Of a stretch of DNA of 64,000 bases, positions 18,955 through 27,617 are shown one piece after another. Below the pieces are notes generated by a model, which searched no databases, was not told where the DNA came from, and saw nothing but the letters and a program-made list of their open reading frames with translations. Position numbers and translations under genes: made by a program. Source of the DNA: Snodgrassella alvi (lineage in GTDB: Bacteria > Pseudomonadota > Gammaproteobacteria > Burkholderiales > Neisseriaceae); NCBI RefSeq assembly GCF_002777825.1, contig NZ_MEIR01000066.1, positions 1 through 64,000 of the forward strand. The letters run 5' to 3'. Position 1 is the first letter of the stretch. Every line of letters begins with the position of its first letter.

Positions 18955-19371
18955 ATGGCTAAACTCACAGAACAAGATATCCAAACCTGGAATGGCCCTG
19001 AAGAGGAGTATATGAATGAAGAACATCAAACTTTCTTCCGTGATTTGCTGTTGAAACTTCAGGATGAACTGATTCATAACGCCAACAACACCGCCGGCCA
19101 CTTACAGGAGCAGTCTACTACGCCTGACCCAGCAGACCGCGCTACGCTGGAAGAAGAATACGCACTGGAGCTACGTACCCGTGACCGCGAACGTAAGCTG
19201 TTGAGCAAGATTCAGGCCTCCCTACGCCAGCTGGATGAAGGTGATTATGGTTTTTGTCAGGATACAGGTGAACCTATCGGCCTGAAACGGCTGCTGGCTC
19301 GCCCTACTGCTACTCTGTCAGTCGAAGCACAGGAACGGCGTGAACGGATTAAAAAACAGTTTGTAGACTGA
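18955..19371 (+). CDS. dksA: RNA polymerase-binding transcription factor DksA, zinc-finger cysteines mostly lost
   Basis: DksA enters the RNA polymerase secondary channel and, with ppGpp, tunes rRNA and tRNA promoters. The 138-residue protein keeps the long coiled coil and the tip motif DPADRA (Asp58, Asp61, Ala63). The four zinc positions read Cys101, Thr104, Ser122 and Ala125, so only one of four cysteines remains, while the surrounding GLKRLLARPTA core is intact. This is the cysteine-poor type known from Pseudomonas DksA2, which works without zinc. I chose the ATG at 18955 because the family N-terminus MAKLTEQDI begins there. Confidence 0.93.
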   Translation: MAKLTEQDIQTWNGPEEEYMNEEHQTFFRDLLLKLQDELIHNANNTAGHLQEQSTTPDPADRATLEEEYALELRTRDRERKLLSKIQASLRQLDEGDYGFCQDTGEPIGLKRLLARPTATLSVEAQERRERIKKQFVD

Positions 19372-19390
19372 TTGTAAATAGATAACAGCC

Positions 19391-19421
19391 AAAACGCTTT
19401 CTGGATAGAAAGCGTTTTTTA
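19391..19421 (+). terminator. Rho-independent terminator of dksA
   Basis: A 12-bp stem AAAACGCTTTCT / AGAAAGCGTTTT with loop GGAT runs directly into a T tract, 20 bases after the dksA stop. Confidence 0.88.
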
Positions 19422-19940
19422 TTTTATAGTACTAGAATAGTGTCCATATCACTTGTATATCTGTAAGTTTTATATCATAGAAAATATTGCATGTATTAGT
19501 TATAAGTAATTTGCATTTCACTAATAATTCTTAAAAAATCTAATGATAATTTTGTATGGTCAATTGTATTGAACTTATACTCATAAAATATAAATAATTG
19601 ATTTATTAACTTAAATCAACAAATAACGAATTTATTTTTTAATTTGCATTAATAGTTAATATATTAGTCGGTTAATGCATTAATATAACTTCAATATAAC
19701 TTCTGTATCTTTTAGCTTTGATCATAGGTAATAATTCTTGAGATTATTTGTTGTCTTTTGATCTGACGGCTAAATTTTTGTTATCAAAAAACAAAAATTA
19801 TTCTGTTTCTTGATAATTTTAAAATTTCTGATAATGTTTTTCTTACTTATACAAAGGTTGCGTACGCAAAAATATTAATAAATATTTGACTGTGATTAAT
19901 AATATGAGCTGGTATGTTGCTTAAATAAATGGGAGGCGTA
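19422..19940. other. Very AT-rich intergenic region
   Basis: About 520 bases, estimated at more than 75 percent A+T, lie between the dksA terminator and the small ORF preceding the TM2 gene. No tRNA, recognisable RNA or protein remnant is visible. It ends with GGGAGG at 19931-19936. Confidence 0.6.
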
Positions 19941-20021
19941 ATGATTTATTTCAAGGTTGTGGTAAAGAAATACACGAAACAGCAAAGAGTTGTCCTCATG
20001 CTGTGCAGTAGTAAAAAATAA
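19941..20021 (+). CDS. Possible 26-residue leader ORF overlapping the TM2 gene
   Basis: An ATG at 19941 follows GGGAGG by four bases, the best ribosome binding site in this stretch. The reading frame encodes 26 lysine-rich residues and stops at 20019-20021, overlapping the first 32 bases of the TM2 coding frame, which is shifted by +1. It could be a translated leader that couples to the TM2 gene, or the true start of that gene separated by a frameshift. Nothing in the peptide suggests an independent function. Confidence 0.25.
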   Translation: MIYFKVVVKKYTKQQRVVLMLCSSKK

Positions 20022-20232
20022 CACTTGTACCAAAAGTCGTATTGTTGCCGCGTTACTTGCTTTTTTTCTTGGTGGTTTAGGGATACATAAATTTTACTTA
20101 AATCAAAATCTGCAAGGCATATTGTACCTAGTTTTCTGTTGGACATACATCCCAAGTTTTATCGCCTTTATTGAATTCATCGTTTATTTATGCACATCCG
20201 ATGAGAAATTTGCTGAAAAATACAGTAGTTAG
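19990..20232 (+). CDS. TM2 domain protein
   Basis: The 80-residue protein has the TM2 pattern: basic residues, then AALLAFFLGGLGIHKFYLNQ (first helix and the GIHKFYL turn), and a second helix ILYLVFCWTYIPSFIAFIEFIVYL. It is expected in the inner membrane; the family has no clear biochemical role. The N-terminus is cysteine-rich (Cys4, Cys5, Cys13). The only available start codon is a TTG at 19990 with a poor ribosome binding site, so translation may depend on the overlapping upstream ORF. Confidence 0.7.
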   Translation: MSSCCAVVKNNTCTKSRIVAALLAFFLGGLGIHKFYLNQNLQGILYLVFCWTYIPSFIAFIEFIVYLCTSDEKFAEKYSS

Positions 20233-20342
20233 AACATAATTATTCGTATCAAGGATTATTTAGTAGCAAATGATTTTTACTGTCAGTTTGAGAACTTAGA
20301 AAAGCTGTTTTTTAAATTCACGGGTTGATAATATTAAATAAA

Positions 20343-20939
20343 TTATTTTCCACACGTAAGTAATGCTTTTACTGGTGCAAAATCCTGACGATGCTGTGGC
20401 AATACACCAAATTGCTTTAGAGCAGCCAGATGTGCGGCTGTACCATAACCCTTATGTTTGGCAAAACCATACTGAGGATAGTGCTTATCCAGTGCGTACA
20501 TTTCTGCATCCCGCGCCGTCTTAGCCAGAATCGAAGCAGCAGAAATAGCAGCTATTTTCAGATCACCTTTGACTACTGCTTCTGCTGGCAAAGACAAATC
20601 AGTGGGTATGCGGTTACCATCTATCCAGACTTTAGCTGGCTGGATATGCAAACTAGCTACTGCCCGAGCCATGGCGCGCATGGTTGCAAACAGAATATTA
20701 TATTGATGAATTTCGGCTACATCAGCAGCTGCCACTGACCAAGCCGTTGCCTGTTGCTTAATTAGCACAGCCAGCGCATCGCGTTTCTTTTCAGATAATT
20801 TTTTTGAATCAGTAAGACCGGGTAAATCATAATCTGCCGGCAAGATAACTGCTGCTGCATAGACACTGCCAACTAAAGGTCCGCGCCCCGCTTCATCCAC
20901 ACCTGCATGACTAGGCAAAACTGCTAAATCTATACTCAT
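20343..20939 (-). CDS. rnhB: Ribonuclease HII
   Basis: RNase HII removes ribonucleotides and RNA primers from DNA. The 198-residue protein shows the first catalytic acidic pair in [12 protein letters not shown] (about 14-25), [11 protein letters not shown], the conserved [21 protein letters not shown] segment (third acidic residue) and the HKGYGT motif. The ATG overlaps the lpxB stop as ATGA, so it is translated from the lpxB transcript; lpxB-rnhB linkage is common in Gram-negatives. Confidence 0.96.
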   Translation of the reverse strand: MSIDLAVLPSHAGVDEAGRGPLVGSVYAAAVILPADYDLPGLTDSKKLSEKKRDALAVLIKQQATAWSVAAADVAEIHQYNILFATMRAMARAVASLHIQPAKVWIDGNRIPTDLSLPAEAVVKGDLKIAAISAASILAKTARDAEMYALDKHYPQYGFAKHKGYGTAAHLAALKQFGVLPQHRQDFAPVKALLTCGK

Positions 20940-22108
20940 ATCTGTCCCGTTGCATGCTGTAATACGGCCTGTGCAGCCAGTTCATCTGTATTTAAGCGTA
21001 ATTGCTGATGCAATGTTAAAAAATCAGCCTGCAAGTTTTGTATTTCCTGCGGCGATTCATACCAGTGAACCACTGCTTGCGCCAGTTTTTGCGCGGTAGC
21101 GTTACCTTGTAGCATTTCGGGCACCACACCTTTGCCTAACAGGATATTTGGCAAGCCAACATACGGAACCTTGATTTTATGTTTGACATAAGCATAAGTT
21201 AAGGGTGAAATTTTATAACTGATTACCATCGGACACTGGCATAAAGCCACTTCCAGTGTAGCTGTTCCACTGGTAACCAGCGCCACATCTGCTGCCTGAC
21301 AAGCCATTTCTGCATGTGCAGACATTAAACGCACTGGCAATTTCTGCCAGATTGGCTGAGCCAGTATGGCCTGCATCCGCTGTCGCGTTGCCGTCGTTGC
21401 CAGTGGCAATAAGAACTGTGCCTGTGGATAACGCTGATAAATAATTTCTGCTGCCTGCAAAAACAGTGGTGCCATAAAATCAATTTCACTGACGCGGCTG
21501 CCTGGCATTAAGACAAATACTGGTGCCTGTTCAGGCAATTTCAGTTGCCGCCGTTTTGCCATTCGGTCAACAACCAATGGCAAAGTTTGGGCAAGGGGAT
21601 GGCCAACGAAGCGGGCACGACCACCGGCCTGCTGATATAGCTCTGGTTCCATCGGAAACAGACACAATATCTCGTCTACTTGCTTAACAATTTTTTTTAC
21701 TCGCTTACGCCGCCATGCCCACACAGATGGGCTGACATAATGTACGGTAGCAATGCCAACATGCTTTAAGCTTTCAGCAACGCCCAAATTAAAATCTGGC
21801 GCATCAATACCAACAAACACGTGCGGGCGGATTTTTTTCAGCGCCTGAATTAAACCGCGACGAATGGCGAGAATTTCCGGTAACTTTTTTACTACCTCAA
21901 CAAAACCGCGTACCGCCAGTTTTTCCTGATCATACAGGCTCTGTATACCCGCAGCCAGCATTCTCGGCCCGCCGATACCCACAAACTGTACATGCGGATA
22001 ACGTGCACGAATAGCATTCATCAGATGAGCACCCAGTAAATCACCGGATGCTTCTCCGGCACACAAGGCTATGGTTAACATGGGCTGTTCAGTTGCAGTT
22101 TTATTCAT
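20936..22108 (-). CDS. lpxB: Lipid-A-disaccharide synthase
   Basis: LpxB joins UDP-diacylglucosamine and lipid X to make the lipid A disaccharide at the inner membrane. The 390-residue protein has the N-terminal [14 protein letters not shown] motif, [33 protein letters not shown] and the C-terminal glycosyltransferase region [12 protein letters not shown] with [15 protein letters not shown]. The start may be ATG 22108 or the in-frame ATG at 22081, where most homologues begin; neither has a clear ribosome binding site. Confidence 0.96.
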   Translation of the reverse strand: MNKTATEQPMLTIALCAGEASGDLLGAHLMNAIRARYPHVQFVGIGGPRMLAAGIQSLYDQEKLAVRGFVEVVKKLPEILAIRRGLIQALKKIRPHVFVGIDAPDFNLGVAESLKHVGIATVHYVSPSVWAWRRKRVKKIVKQVDEILCLFPMEPELYQQAGGRARFVGHPLAQTLPLVVDRMAKRRQLKLPEQAPVFVLMPGSRVSEIDFMAPLFLQAAEIIYQRYPQAQFLLPLATTATRQRMQAILAQPIWQKLPVRLMSAHAEMACQAADVALVTSGTATLEVALCQCPMVISYKISPLTYAYVKHKIKVPYVGLPNILLGKGVVPEMLQGNATAQKLAQAVVHWYESPQEIQNLQADFLTLHQQLRLNTDELAAQAVLQHATGQI

Positions 22109-22205
22109 AGCGGGTTAGCAGTTTTATAAGCAACTATATGGTAAAGCGTAATGTATAGTAAGTTTAGCAGGCGATACCAGATTATAAAAGAATGGCGTAT
22201 AAAAG

Positions 22206-22237
22206 TTAAAAGCCCAAGCAGATGGCTTGGGCTTTTA
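22206..22237 (-). terminator. Terminator of the tRNA-Pro/Arg/His operon
   Basis: A 12-bp stem AAAAGCCCAAGC / GCTTGGGCTTTT (22208-22219 with 22225-22236) lies four bases beyond tRNA-His on the minus strand and is followed by T-rich sequence. Confidence 0.8.
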
Positions 22238-22240
22238 TAA

Positions 22241-22317
22241 TGGGGTGGCTGATGGGTCTCGAACCCACGACAACTGGAACCACAATCCAGGGCTCTACCA
22301 ACTGAGCTACAGCCACC
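22241..22317 (-). tRNA. tRNA-His (anticodon GTG)
   Basis: Minus-strand cloverleaf with the encoded G at position -1 (22317), anticodon loop TTGTGGT within CTGGA/TCCAG, a GTTCGAGAC T-arm and encoded CCA at 22241-22243. It is the last tRNA of a three-gene cluster. Confidence 0.96.
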
Positions 22318-22337
22318 ATAAAAACTTTTTCAAACTT

Positions 22338-22414
22338 TGGTGCGCCCGACAGGAATCGAACCTGTAACCCCCGGCTTAGAAGGCCGGTGCTCTATCCGGT
22401 TGAGCTACGGGCGC
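22338..22414 (-). tRNA. tRNA-Arg (anticodon TCT)
   Basis: Minus strand, 77 bases, beginning GCGCCCGTAGC; anticodon loop CTTCTAA inside CCGGC/GCCGG, T-arm GTTCGATTC and encoded CCA at 22338-22340. It decodes AGA and AGG, codons usable in this AT-rich genome. Confidence 0.96.
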
Positions 22415-22452
22415 GTACTCTCAAATCTATCCGGACAAGGATTCAGTCGATA

Positions 22453-22530
22453 TGGTCGGGGTGGTGGGATTCGAACTCACGACCCTCTGCTCCCAAAGCA
22501 GATGCGCTAACCAGGCTGCGCTACACCCCG
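22453..22530 (-). tRNA. tRNA-Pro (anticodon TGG)
   Basis: Minus strand, beginning CGGGGTGTAGCGC; anticodon loop TTTGGGA within TCTGC/GCAGA, T-arm GTTCGAATC and encoded CCA at 22453-22455. It is first in the Pro-Arg-His cluster. Confidence 0.96.
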
Positions 22531-22543
22531 ACGAGAGAGGCGA

Positions 22544-22572
22544 ACTATACAGCTCTAAGAAACTATCGTCAA
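22544..22572 (-). promoter_or_regulatory. Sigma70 promoter of the tRNA-Pro/Arg/His operon
   Basis: On the minus strand, TTGACG (22567-22572), 17 bases and TATAGT (22544-22549) form a near-consensus promoter 14 bases upstream of tRNA-Pro. The layout and spacing match the promoter of the tRNA-tuf operon. Confidence 0.85.
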
Positions 22573-22747
22573 GAGGTAAAGCAGATTTTTTTGCCATATT
22601 TTTGAATTATTGCCGATTTATGTTGGTGGCAGTAGATAAAAGCAGATGAAACCGCCGAAAAAAAATGCGACAATACTATTTTTCTGAATATTGGCTGCTG
22701 ACTGCTGGCCAGCAGCATAATCTTTCCTTTCTGTCTGGAATATTCTG

Positions 22748-23611
22748 ATGACCGCACAACTCATTGATGGTAAAAAAATTTCCCAACAAATTCTACAAAA
22801 CCTGGCTGCGCGCGTACAACAGCGGCTGGACAACCGGTTACACCGTCCCTGTCTGGCTGTGGTGCTGGTAGGCGAAGATCCAGCCAGTGCAGTATATGTA
22901 CGCAATAAAAAACGTGCCTGTGAAACCATCGGATTTGAATCACGCAGCTACGAATTGCCAGCACAGACCAGTGAAGCTGAATTACTGGCACTGATCGACG
23001 AAATGAATGCTGACAACGGTGTTGACGGTATTCTGGTGCAATTACCTCTGCCTGTGCATATTGACGGTCAGAAGATACTGGAACGAATTGTGCCACACAA
23101 AGATGTAGATGGTTTTCATCCGTATAATGTAGGCCGTTTGGCAGTGAAAATGCCGTTAATGCGCCCATGTACACCTAAAGGAGTGATGACATTACTCGAT
23201 GCTTATCAGGTTGAAATAACCGGTAAAAAAGCCGTCGTGATTGGTGCTTCAAATATTGTCGGCCGACCGCAGGCATTAGAATTGCTACTGGCACGTGCGA
23301 CCGTAACAGTTTGTCATAGTGCTACTCAGAATCTGGCACAGGAAGTTGCTGCCGCCGATATTGTGGTAGCGGGTGTCGGCATTCCAGAGTTTGTCAAAGG
23401 TGAATGGATCAAACCGGGTGCAGTGGTTATAGATGTAGGGATTAACCGACTGGAAAACGGGCAGTTATGCGGTGATGTAGAGTTTGAGACCGCCAAAGAA
23501 CGTGCTGCAATGATTACGCCGGTACCGGGTGGAGTTGGCCCGATGACTATTGCGACCTTAATGGAAAATACACTGCAAGCGGCGGAAATTCACGATACAC
23601 AGCGGCTCTGA
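22748..23611 (+). CDS. folD: Bifunctional methylenetetrahydrofolate dehydrogenase/cyclohydrolase FolD
   Basis: FolD interconverts 5,10-methylene- and 10-formyl-tetrahydrofolate using NADP. The 287-residue protein shows the catalytic [18 protein letters not shown] (Tyr and Lys), the [10 protein letters not shown] motif, [14 protein letters not shown], the Rossmann segment [18 protein letters not shown] and the terminal [18 protein letters not shown]. It is full length and monocistronic, with divergent tRNAs upstream. Confidence 0.97.
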   Translation: MTAQLIDGKKISQQILQNLAARVQQRLDNRLHRPCLAVVLVGEDPASAVYVRNKKRACETIGFESRSYELPAQTSEAELLALIDEMNADNGVDGILVQLPLPVHIDGQKILERIVPHKDVDGFHPYNVGRLAVKMPLMRPCTPKGVMTLLDAYQVEITGKKAVVIGASNIVGRPQALELLLARATVTVCHSATQNLAQEVAAADIVVAGVGIPEFVKGEWIKPGAVVIDVGINRLENGQLCGDVEFETAKERAAMITPVPGGVGPMTIATLMENTLQAAEIHDTQRL

Positions 23612-23699
23612 CATCACGCAACACAATTAAGAGGCGACGTTGTATTGCAATGCATAACATAGAAAGCATGTATCGGCTTTTTAACCGGTGTATTGTTAT

Positions 23700-23732
23700 G
23701 ATGCAGTAGAATTAAGACAGCTATACTGCATC
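23700..23732 (+). terminator. Possible terminator after folD
   Basis: GATGCAGTA (23700-23708) and TACTGCATC (23724-23732) form a 9-bp stem with a 15-base loop about 90 bases past folD. There is no strong T tract, so termination here is uncertain. Confidence 0.3.
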
Positions 23733-23859
23733 AAAGATTATTCTATAAGTACTGACAAAAATCCCAGACACTGTATCAACCAGCGGCATATGATAAGCTG
23801 GCAGCGTTTCTGAAGCAGTTGTTTTGGTTTATTTAACAAACTATTGTGGTATTAATGTA

Positions 23860-24438
23860 ATGTATCAATTTTTTCTGGACGCATGGGCTGCCCTGCGTCT
23901 GCGCTTTTATCCTAAAACGCATTATCGTTACTCTCCGTTAATTATAGTGCCGGTTTTGCTGACGCTAGGCTTGATCAATATGGCCAATATGTCGCAGCTT
24001 TTGGGACATCAGGCTGGTATAACGGTTTTCATTCTGGCATTAACAGTGTTGCGCTGGGGTATTCTGGGCATGACAATGCAGACTATTTTAGGCTACTACA
24101 GCAAGCAGCCGGGACAATGGTATGGTTATGTGCTGGTTACTGAGGCGCTGATACTACCAATGATAGCGATGCTGTACTGGCCACAGGCATTAGCCACCGC
24201 TGGATCTTTCTGGCTGATATGGACAATGGTGGTACAGGTATCTGGTTTTGTACGTATCAGCCAGCAAAATGTTTTCAAAGTAGGCTTGGCTTATATTATT
24301 TATTTTTTAGTTACCAGTCTGGCAGGGGGTATGCTGCTACTCGTATTCAGCACCATGGGCTGGCTAGATATAAACAGCATGGCACAGTCTTTCCAGCAAA
24401 TATTGACAATACCCGCTGCTGAAACAGGCATGCGCTAA
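23860..24438 (+). CDS. Integral membrane protein of unknown function
   Basis: The 192-residue protein opens with an amphipathic MYQFFLDAWAALRLRFYP segment. About five hydrophobic helices follow (roughly residues 27-43, 52-72, 88-106, 113-130 and 138-166). The layout recalls small YIP1-like proteins, but no diagnostic motif is visible, so I do not assign a family. The ATG at 23860 was preferred to an in-frame TTG at 23824 because the protein-like composition begins there; neither has a strong ribosome binding site. It lies upstream of gap on the same strand but is separated by a candidate promoter. Confidence 0.7.
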   Translation: MYQFFLDAWAALRLRFYPKTHYRYSPLIIVPVLLTLGLINMANMSQLLGHQAGITVFILALTVLRWGILGMTMQTILGYYSKQPGQWYGYVLVTEALILPMIAMLYWPQALATAGSFWLIWTMVVQVSGFVRISQQNVFKVGLAYIIYFLVTSLAGGMLLLVFSTMGWLDINSMAQSFQQILTIPAAETGMR

Positions 24439-24466
24439 TGCAGATGTGGAATCAGGCTGGTTCCGC

Positions 24467-24472
24467 TATAAT
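24467..24472 (+). promoter_or_regulatory. -10 box upstream of gap
   Basis: A perfect TATAAT lies 94 bases upstream of the gap start codon. The -35 position holds only a weak match (TGTGGA), so the element may need an activator or may be incidental. Confidence 0.4.
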
Positions 24473-24565
24473 AATACATGGTGTTTTTTGTGCGATTTAA
24501 ACTATTTAGCACTGTTAAAACCCGAAATCACCTGACCGGTTTTGTTGATTTGAAAAGGAATAAGC

Positions 24566-25594
24566 ATGACATTAAAAGTTGCCATTAATGGTTATGGCCG
24601 TATCGGCCGCCAGGTATTGCGTGCAATTTATGACTATAACCTGCGCAACCAGTTTGAAATTGTGGCGGTAAATGCCAGTGGTTCACTGGAAACCAGTGCT
24701 CATCTGACAAAGTTCGATACGGTTCATGGCCGTTTTACCGCAGATGTTTCATGTGATGATGATGCTTTAATCATTAACGGCGATCGTATCCGCTTTTTCG
24801 CTACCCGCAATCCGGCAGAACTGCCTTGGGGTGAATTAGGTGTTGATCTGGTATTAGAATGTACCGGCGCATTTACCAGCAAGGAAAAAGCCAGTGTTCA
24901 TTTACACAGTGGTGCGAAAAAGGTTTTGATTTCTGCGCCCGGGGGTGCCGATGTGGATGCTACTGTGGTATATGGTGTGAACCATCGGGTACTGACACCG
25001 GAAATGACAGTGGTATCCAACGGCTCCTGCACAACCAATTGTTTGGCACCAGTTGCCAAAGCCATTAATGACGGACTGGGCATGGTGAAAGGTTTGATGA
25101 CTACCATTCATGCGTTCACCAATGATCAGGTTTTGACAGATGTTCGGCATAAAGATTTGCGCCGTGCCCGCAGTGCGGTGGAAAACCTGATTCCAACCAA
25201 AACCGGTGCGGCCAAGGCTGTGGGACTGGTACTACCTGAATTACAGGGTAAATTTGACGGTTTTTCGGTACGCGTACCCACAATCAATGTCTCACTGGTT
25301 GATTTAACCTTTGAAGCGGCACGTGATACCAGTGTAGAAGAAGTGAATGCCATCGTTAAAGCTGCCAGTGAAGGCAGTATGCAGCACATCCTAGGCTACA
25401 ATACTTTGCCACTGGTTTCTACCGATTTCAATCACATGCCTCAGGCATCGATTTTTGACAGTACTTTAACTAAAGTAACCAATGGCAATATGGTTAAAGT
25501 GCTGGCATGGTACGATAATGAATGGGGCTTTAGCTGCCAGATGCTCAATACCGCCCGTGCCATGTTTGGCATGGAAGTTACACCGTTCGCCTAA
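24566..25594 (+). CDS. gap: Type I glyceraldehyde-3-phosphate dehydrogenase, GapB-like cofactor site
   Basis: GAPDH interconverts glyceraldehyde-3-phosphate and 1,3-bisphosphoglycerate. The 342-residue protein has INGYGRIGR at the nucleotide site and the catalytic SNGSCTTNC (Cys155). After the second beta strand it reads VNASGS (36-40 region), where NAD-specific enzymes carry Asn-Asp. The same replacement marks Bacillus GapB, which prefers NADP and works in gluconeogenesis. The FTNDQ and [10 protein letters not shown] stretch also fits the GapB side. A strong ribosome binding site (AAAAGGAA) precedes the ATG. Cofactor preference is inferred from these residues. Confidence 0.93.
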   Translation: MTLKVAINGYGRIGRQVLRAIYDYNLRNQFEIVAVNASGSLETSAHLTKFDTVHGRFTADVSCDDDALIINGDRIRFFATRNPAELPWGELGVDLVLECTGAFTSKEKASVHLHSGAKKVLISAPGGADVDATVVYGVNHRVLTPEMTVVSNGSCTTNCLAPVAKAINDGLGMVKGLMTTIHAFTNDQVLTDVRHKDLRRARSAVENLIPTKTGAAKAVGLVLPELQGKFDGFSVRVPTINVSLVDLTFEAARDTSVEEVNAIVKAASEGSMQHILGYNTLPLVSTDFNHMPQASIFDSTLTKVTNGNMVKVLAWYDNEWGFSCQMLNTARAMFGMEVTPFA

Positions 25595-25608
25595 GCTATT
25601 GTCGGCAG

Positions 25609-25653
25609 ATGCAGGCTGTCTGAACCCACCGGGCTATTTCAGACAGCCTGCAT
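25609..25653 (+). terminator. Terminator of gap built from an inverted pair of uptake-sequence-like 12-mers
   Basis: A perfect 16-bp stem joins 25609-25624 to 25638-25653 about 15 bases after the gap stop. Each arm contains AGGCTGTCTGAA, one base away from two 12-mer DNA uptake sequence variants described in Neisseriaceae (AGGCCGTCTGAA and AGGCTGCCTGAA). Uptake sequences in this family often sit as inverted pairs in terminators. Confidence 0.7.
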
Positions 25654-25804
25654 GCATTCCGGACAGACGAAACGCAAACAATAAACTTCAGCTACCCAAA
25701 AAACGATAATCATGGCAGATTGAGCTGATCAAACCAATAATTTTAATTTCCCAGTAACAAGCAAAACACGGATACTCTCCTCCTGCGTGATTGAGGCACA
25801 GATT

Positions 25805-27565
25805 ATGCTTAACTATCATTTGCAACCCCACTCTCTGACCCAGCATTTGTGGCAAGTGCATTTCAGCTTTACACAATCGGATAATCAGGATTTCAGCCTG
25901 AGTTTACCCAACTGGTTACCCGGTAGTTATATGATTCGTGATTTTGCCCGCCATATCATCACTTTATCGGCTTGTTGCAACAACACACCAGCATCAGCTG
26001 AACAGGTCAATAAAAATACCTGGGTTTGCAGCGGACAGGCTGGTAATTGGGAAATCTGCTATTTGGTTTACGCCTTTGATACCTCAGTGCGTGGCTCATT
26101 TTTAAATACTGAACGAGGCTTCTTTGATGGTGCTTGTCTGTTTTTACGCCATAACCAACGGCAGCAGGAAACATGCCAGCTAAGTATTACCGGCTTGCCT
26201 GAAAACTGGGACATAGCTACCACTATGCCGCAAACATCACAACCACAGGTTTATCAGGCCAGCAATTACCGTGCCCTGATTGATTATCCGGTGGAAATGG
26301 GTCATCTACTGCGCCTACCATTTACAGCAGGCGGTATTGAACACGAAATTATCATCAGCGGACACTTTTCTCGGTTTGACCAGCAGCGTTTGGTAGATGA
26401 TGTAGCCAAAATATGCGCCAGTGAAATAGCCATGTTTGCCGCACCGGCGCCATTTGAGCATTACAGCTTTCTATTATTTGTCGGAAACGGCATTTATGGT
26501 GGACTGGAACATAGATCATCTTCGGCACTTATGGCTGATCGACATGACCTGCCGCAAACAAATGGCAAAAATAATGATGCCTATATCACCTTACTGGGAT
26601 TGTTCAGCCATGAATATTTTCATGCATGGAATGTGAAATCCATTATTCCAGCAGTTTTTGCCAGCAGCGAACTGAACACGGAAGCATATACCCGTCTGTT
26701 ATGGGCATTTGAAGGCATTACCTCTTACTATGATGACTGGTTTCTGGTTCGCAGTGGTGTGATTACTCCAGCTCAATATCTACAACTACTGGCCAAAACC
26801 ATTACCCGAGTACAACAAGGTACTGGCCGGCTGAAGCAAAGTCTGGCAGAGTCCAGCTTCACTGCGTGGACAAAATACTATAAACAGAATGAAAACAGTG
26901 CCAATGCTATTGTCAGCTACTACCAGAAAGGTGCATTGGCAGCCATGTGTCTGGATCACTATATCCGCCAGCAAACCGGACAACAGAAAAATCTGGACGA
27001 TATTATGCGTGCCTTATATCAGGACTGGCGTGAGCGGGGCATGGGTCTGGCCGAAAATGAATGGCTGAAAATTGCCCAACAGGCCACTGGTATAGATTTA
27101 ACTGAGGTTTATCAGCAATATATTATGACTACCGCTGATTTACCTCTGGCTGAACAGTTGCAACAGGCTGGGGTACAGTTATACTGGGCAGCCTTGCCAC
27201 GCCAGCATGGCGGTGCATATATCGAACACATCCCCGCTAACGAACAGGCCTGTGCAGACTTGGGTGCCCGTTTTCAATCAGCAGCATTTGGCATCAGCCT
27301 ACAGCAGGTATTTAATCTGGGTAGTGCCGAGAATGCAGGCTTATGTGCTGGTGATCAGCTTATCGCTCTTAATGATGAAATCATTACTGATTTCAATAAT
27401 CAGTGGGCTCGTATTCATATTGGCGAATCAGTACGAATACATTTTATCCGTGATGGTCTATTACAACAGACTACCTTACTGGCACAGACAGCAGTAACTG
27501 ACACAGCACTATTAAGCATTGATAATGCGATGCTGTTACAGCAGTGGTTACAGCCGCAGTCTTAG
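25805..27565 (+). CDS. M61 family aminopeptidase with C-terminal PDZ domain
   Basis: This is a glycyl-aminopeptidase-type zinc peptidase. In the 586-residue protein the zinc motif HEYFH is at 269-273, with the downstream glutamate of FEGITSYYDDW near 303. The N-terminal beta-domain carries the conserved LPNWLPGSYMIRDFARH start of the family, and a PDZ-like domain with ENAGLCAGDQLIALNDE sits near the C-terminus. No signal peptide is visible, so the enzyme should be cytosolic. ATG 25805 has GAGG eight bases upstream and is preferred over a GTG at 25787. Confidence 0.88.
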   Translation: MLNYHLQPHSLTQHLWQVHFSFTQSDNQDFSLSLPNWLPGSYMIRDFARHIITLSACCNNTPASAEQVNKNTWVCSGQAGNWEICYLVYAFDTSVRGSFLNTERGFFDGACLFLRHNQRQQETCQLSITGLPENWDIATTMPQTSQPQVYQASNYRALIDYPVEMGHLLRLPFTAGGIEHEIIISGHFSRFDQQRLVDDVAKICASEIAMFAAPAPFEHYSFLLFVGNGIYGGLEHRSSSALMADRHDLPQTNGKNNDAYITLLGLFSHEYFHAWNVKSIIPAVFASSELNTEAYTRLLWAFEGITSYYDDWFLVRSGVITPAQYLQLLAKTITRVQQGTGRLKQSLAESSFTAWTKYYKQNENSANAIVSYYQKGALAAMCLDHYIRQQTGQQKNLDDIMRALYQDWRERGMGLAENEWLKIAQQATGIDLTEVYQQYIMTTADLPLAEQLQQAGVQLYWAALPRQHGGAYIEHIPANEQACADLGARFQSAAFGISLQQVFNLGSAENAGLCAGDQLIALNDEIITDFNNQWARIHIGESVRIHFIRDGLLQQTTLLAQTAVTDTALLSIDNAMLLQQWLQPQS

Positions 27566-27617
27566 ATTTAACCAGAGATTTTTACATTATCCACCTATTT
27601 ACAAACGTTGTGTATTC

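Noticed and set aside
21691-21698. T8 tract inside lpxB
   Set aside because: It encodes Lys-Lys in frame in an essential gene, and the reading frame is intact; no evidence of variation.
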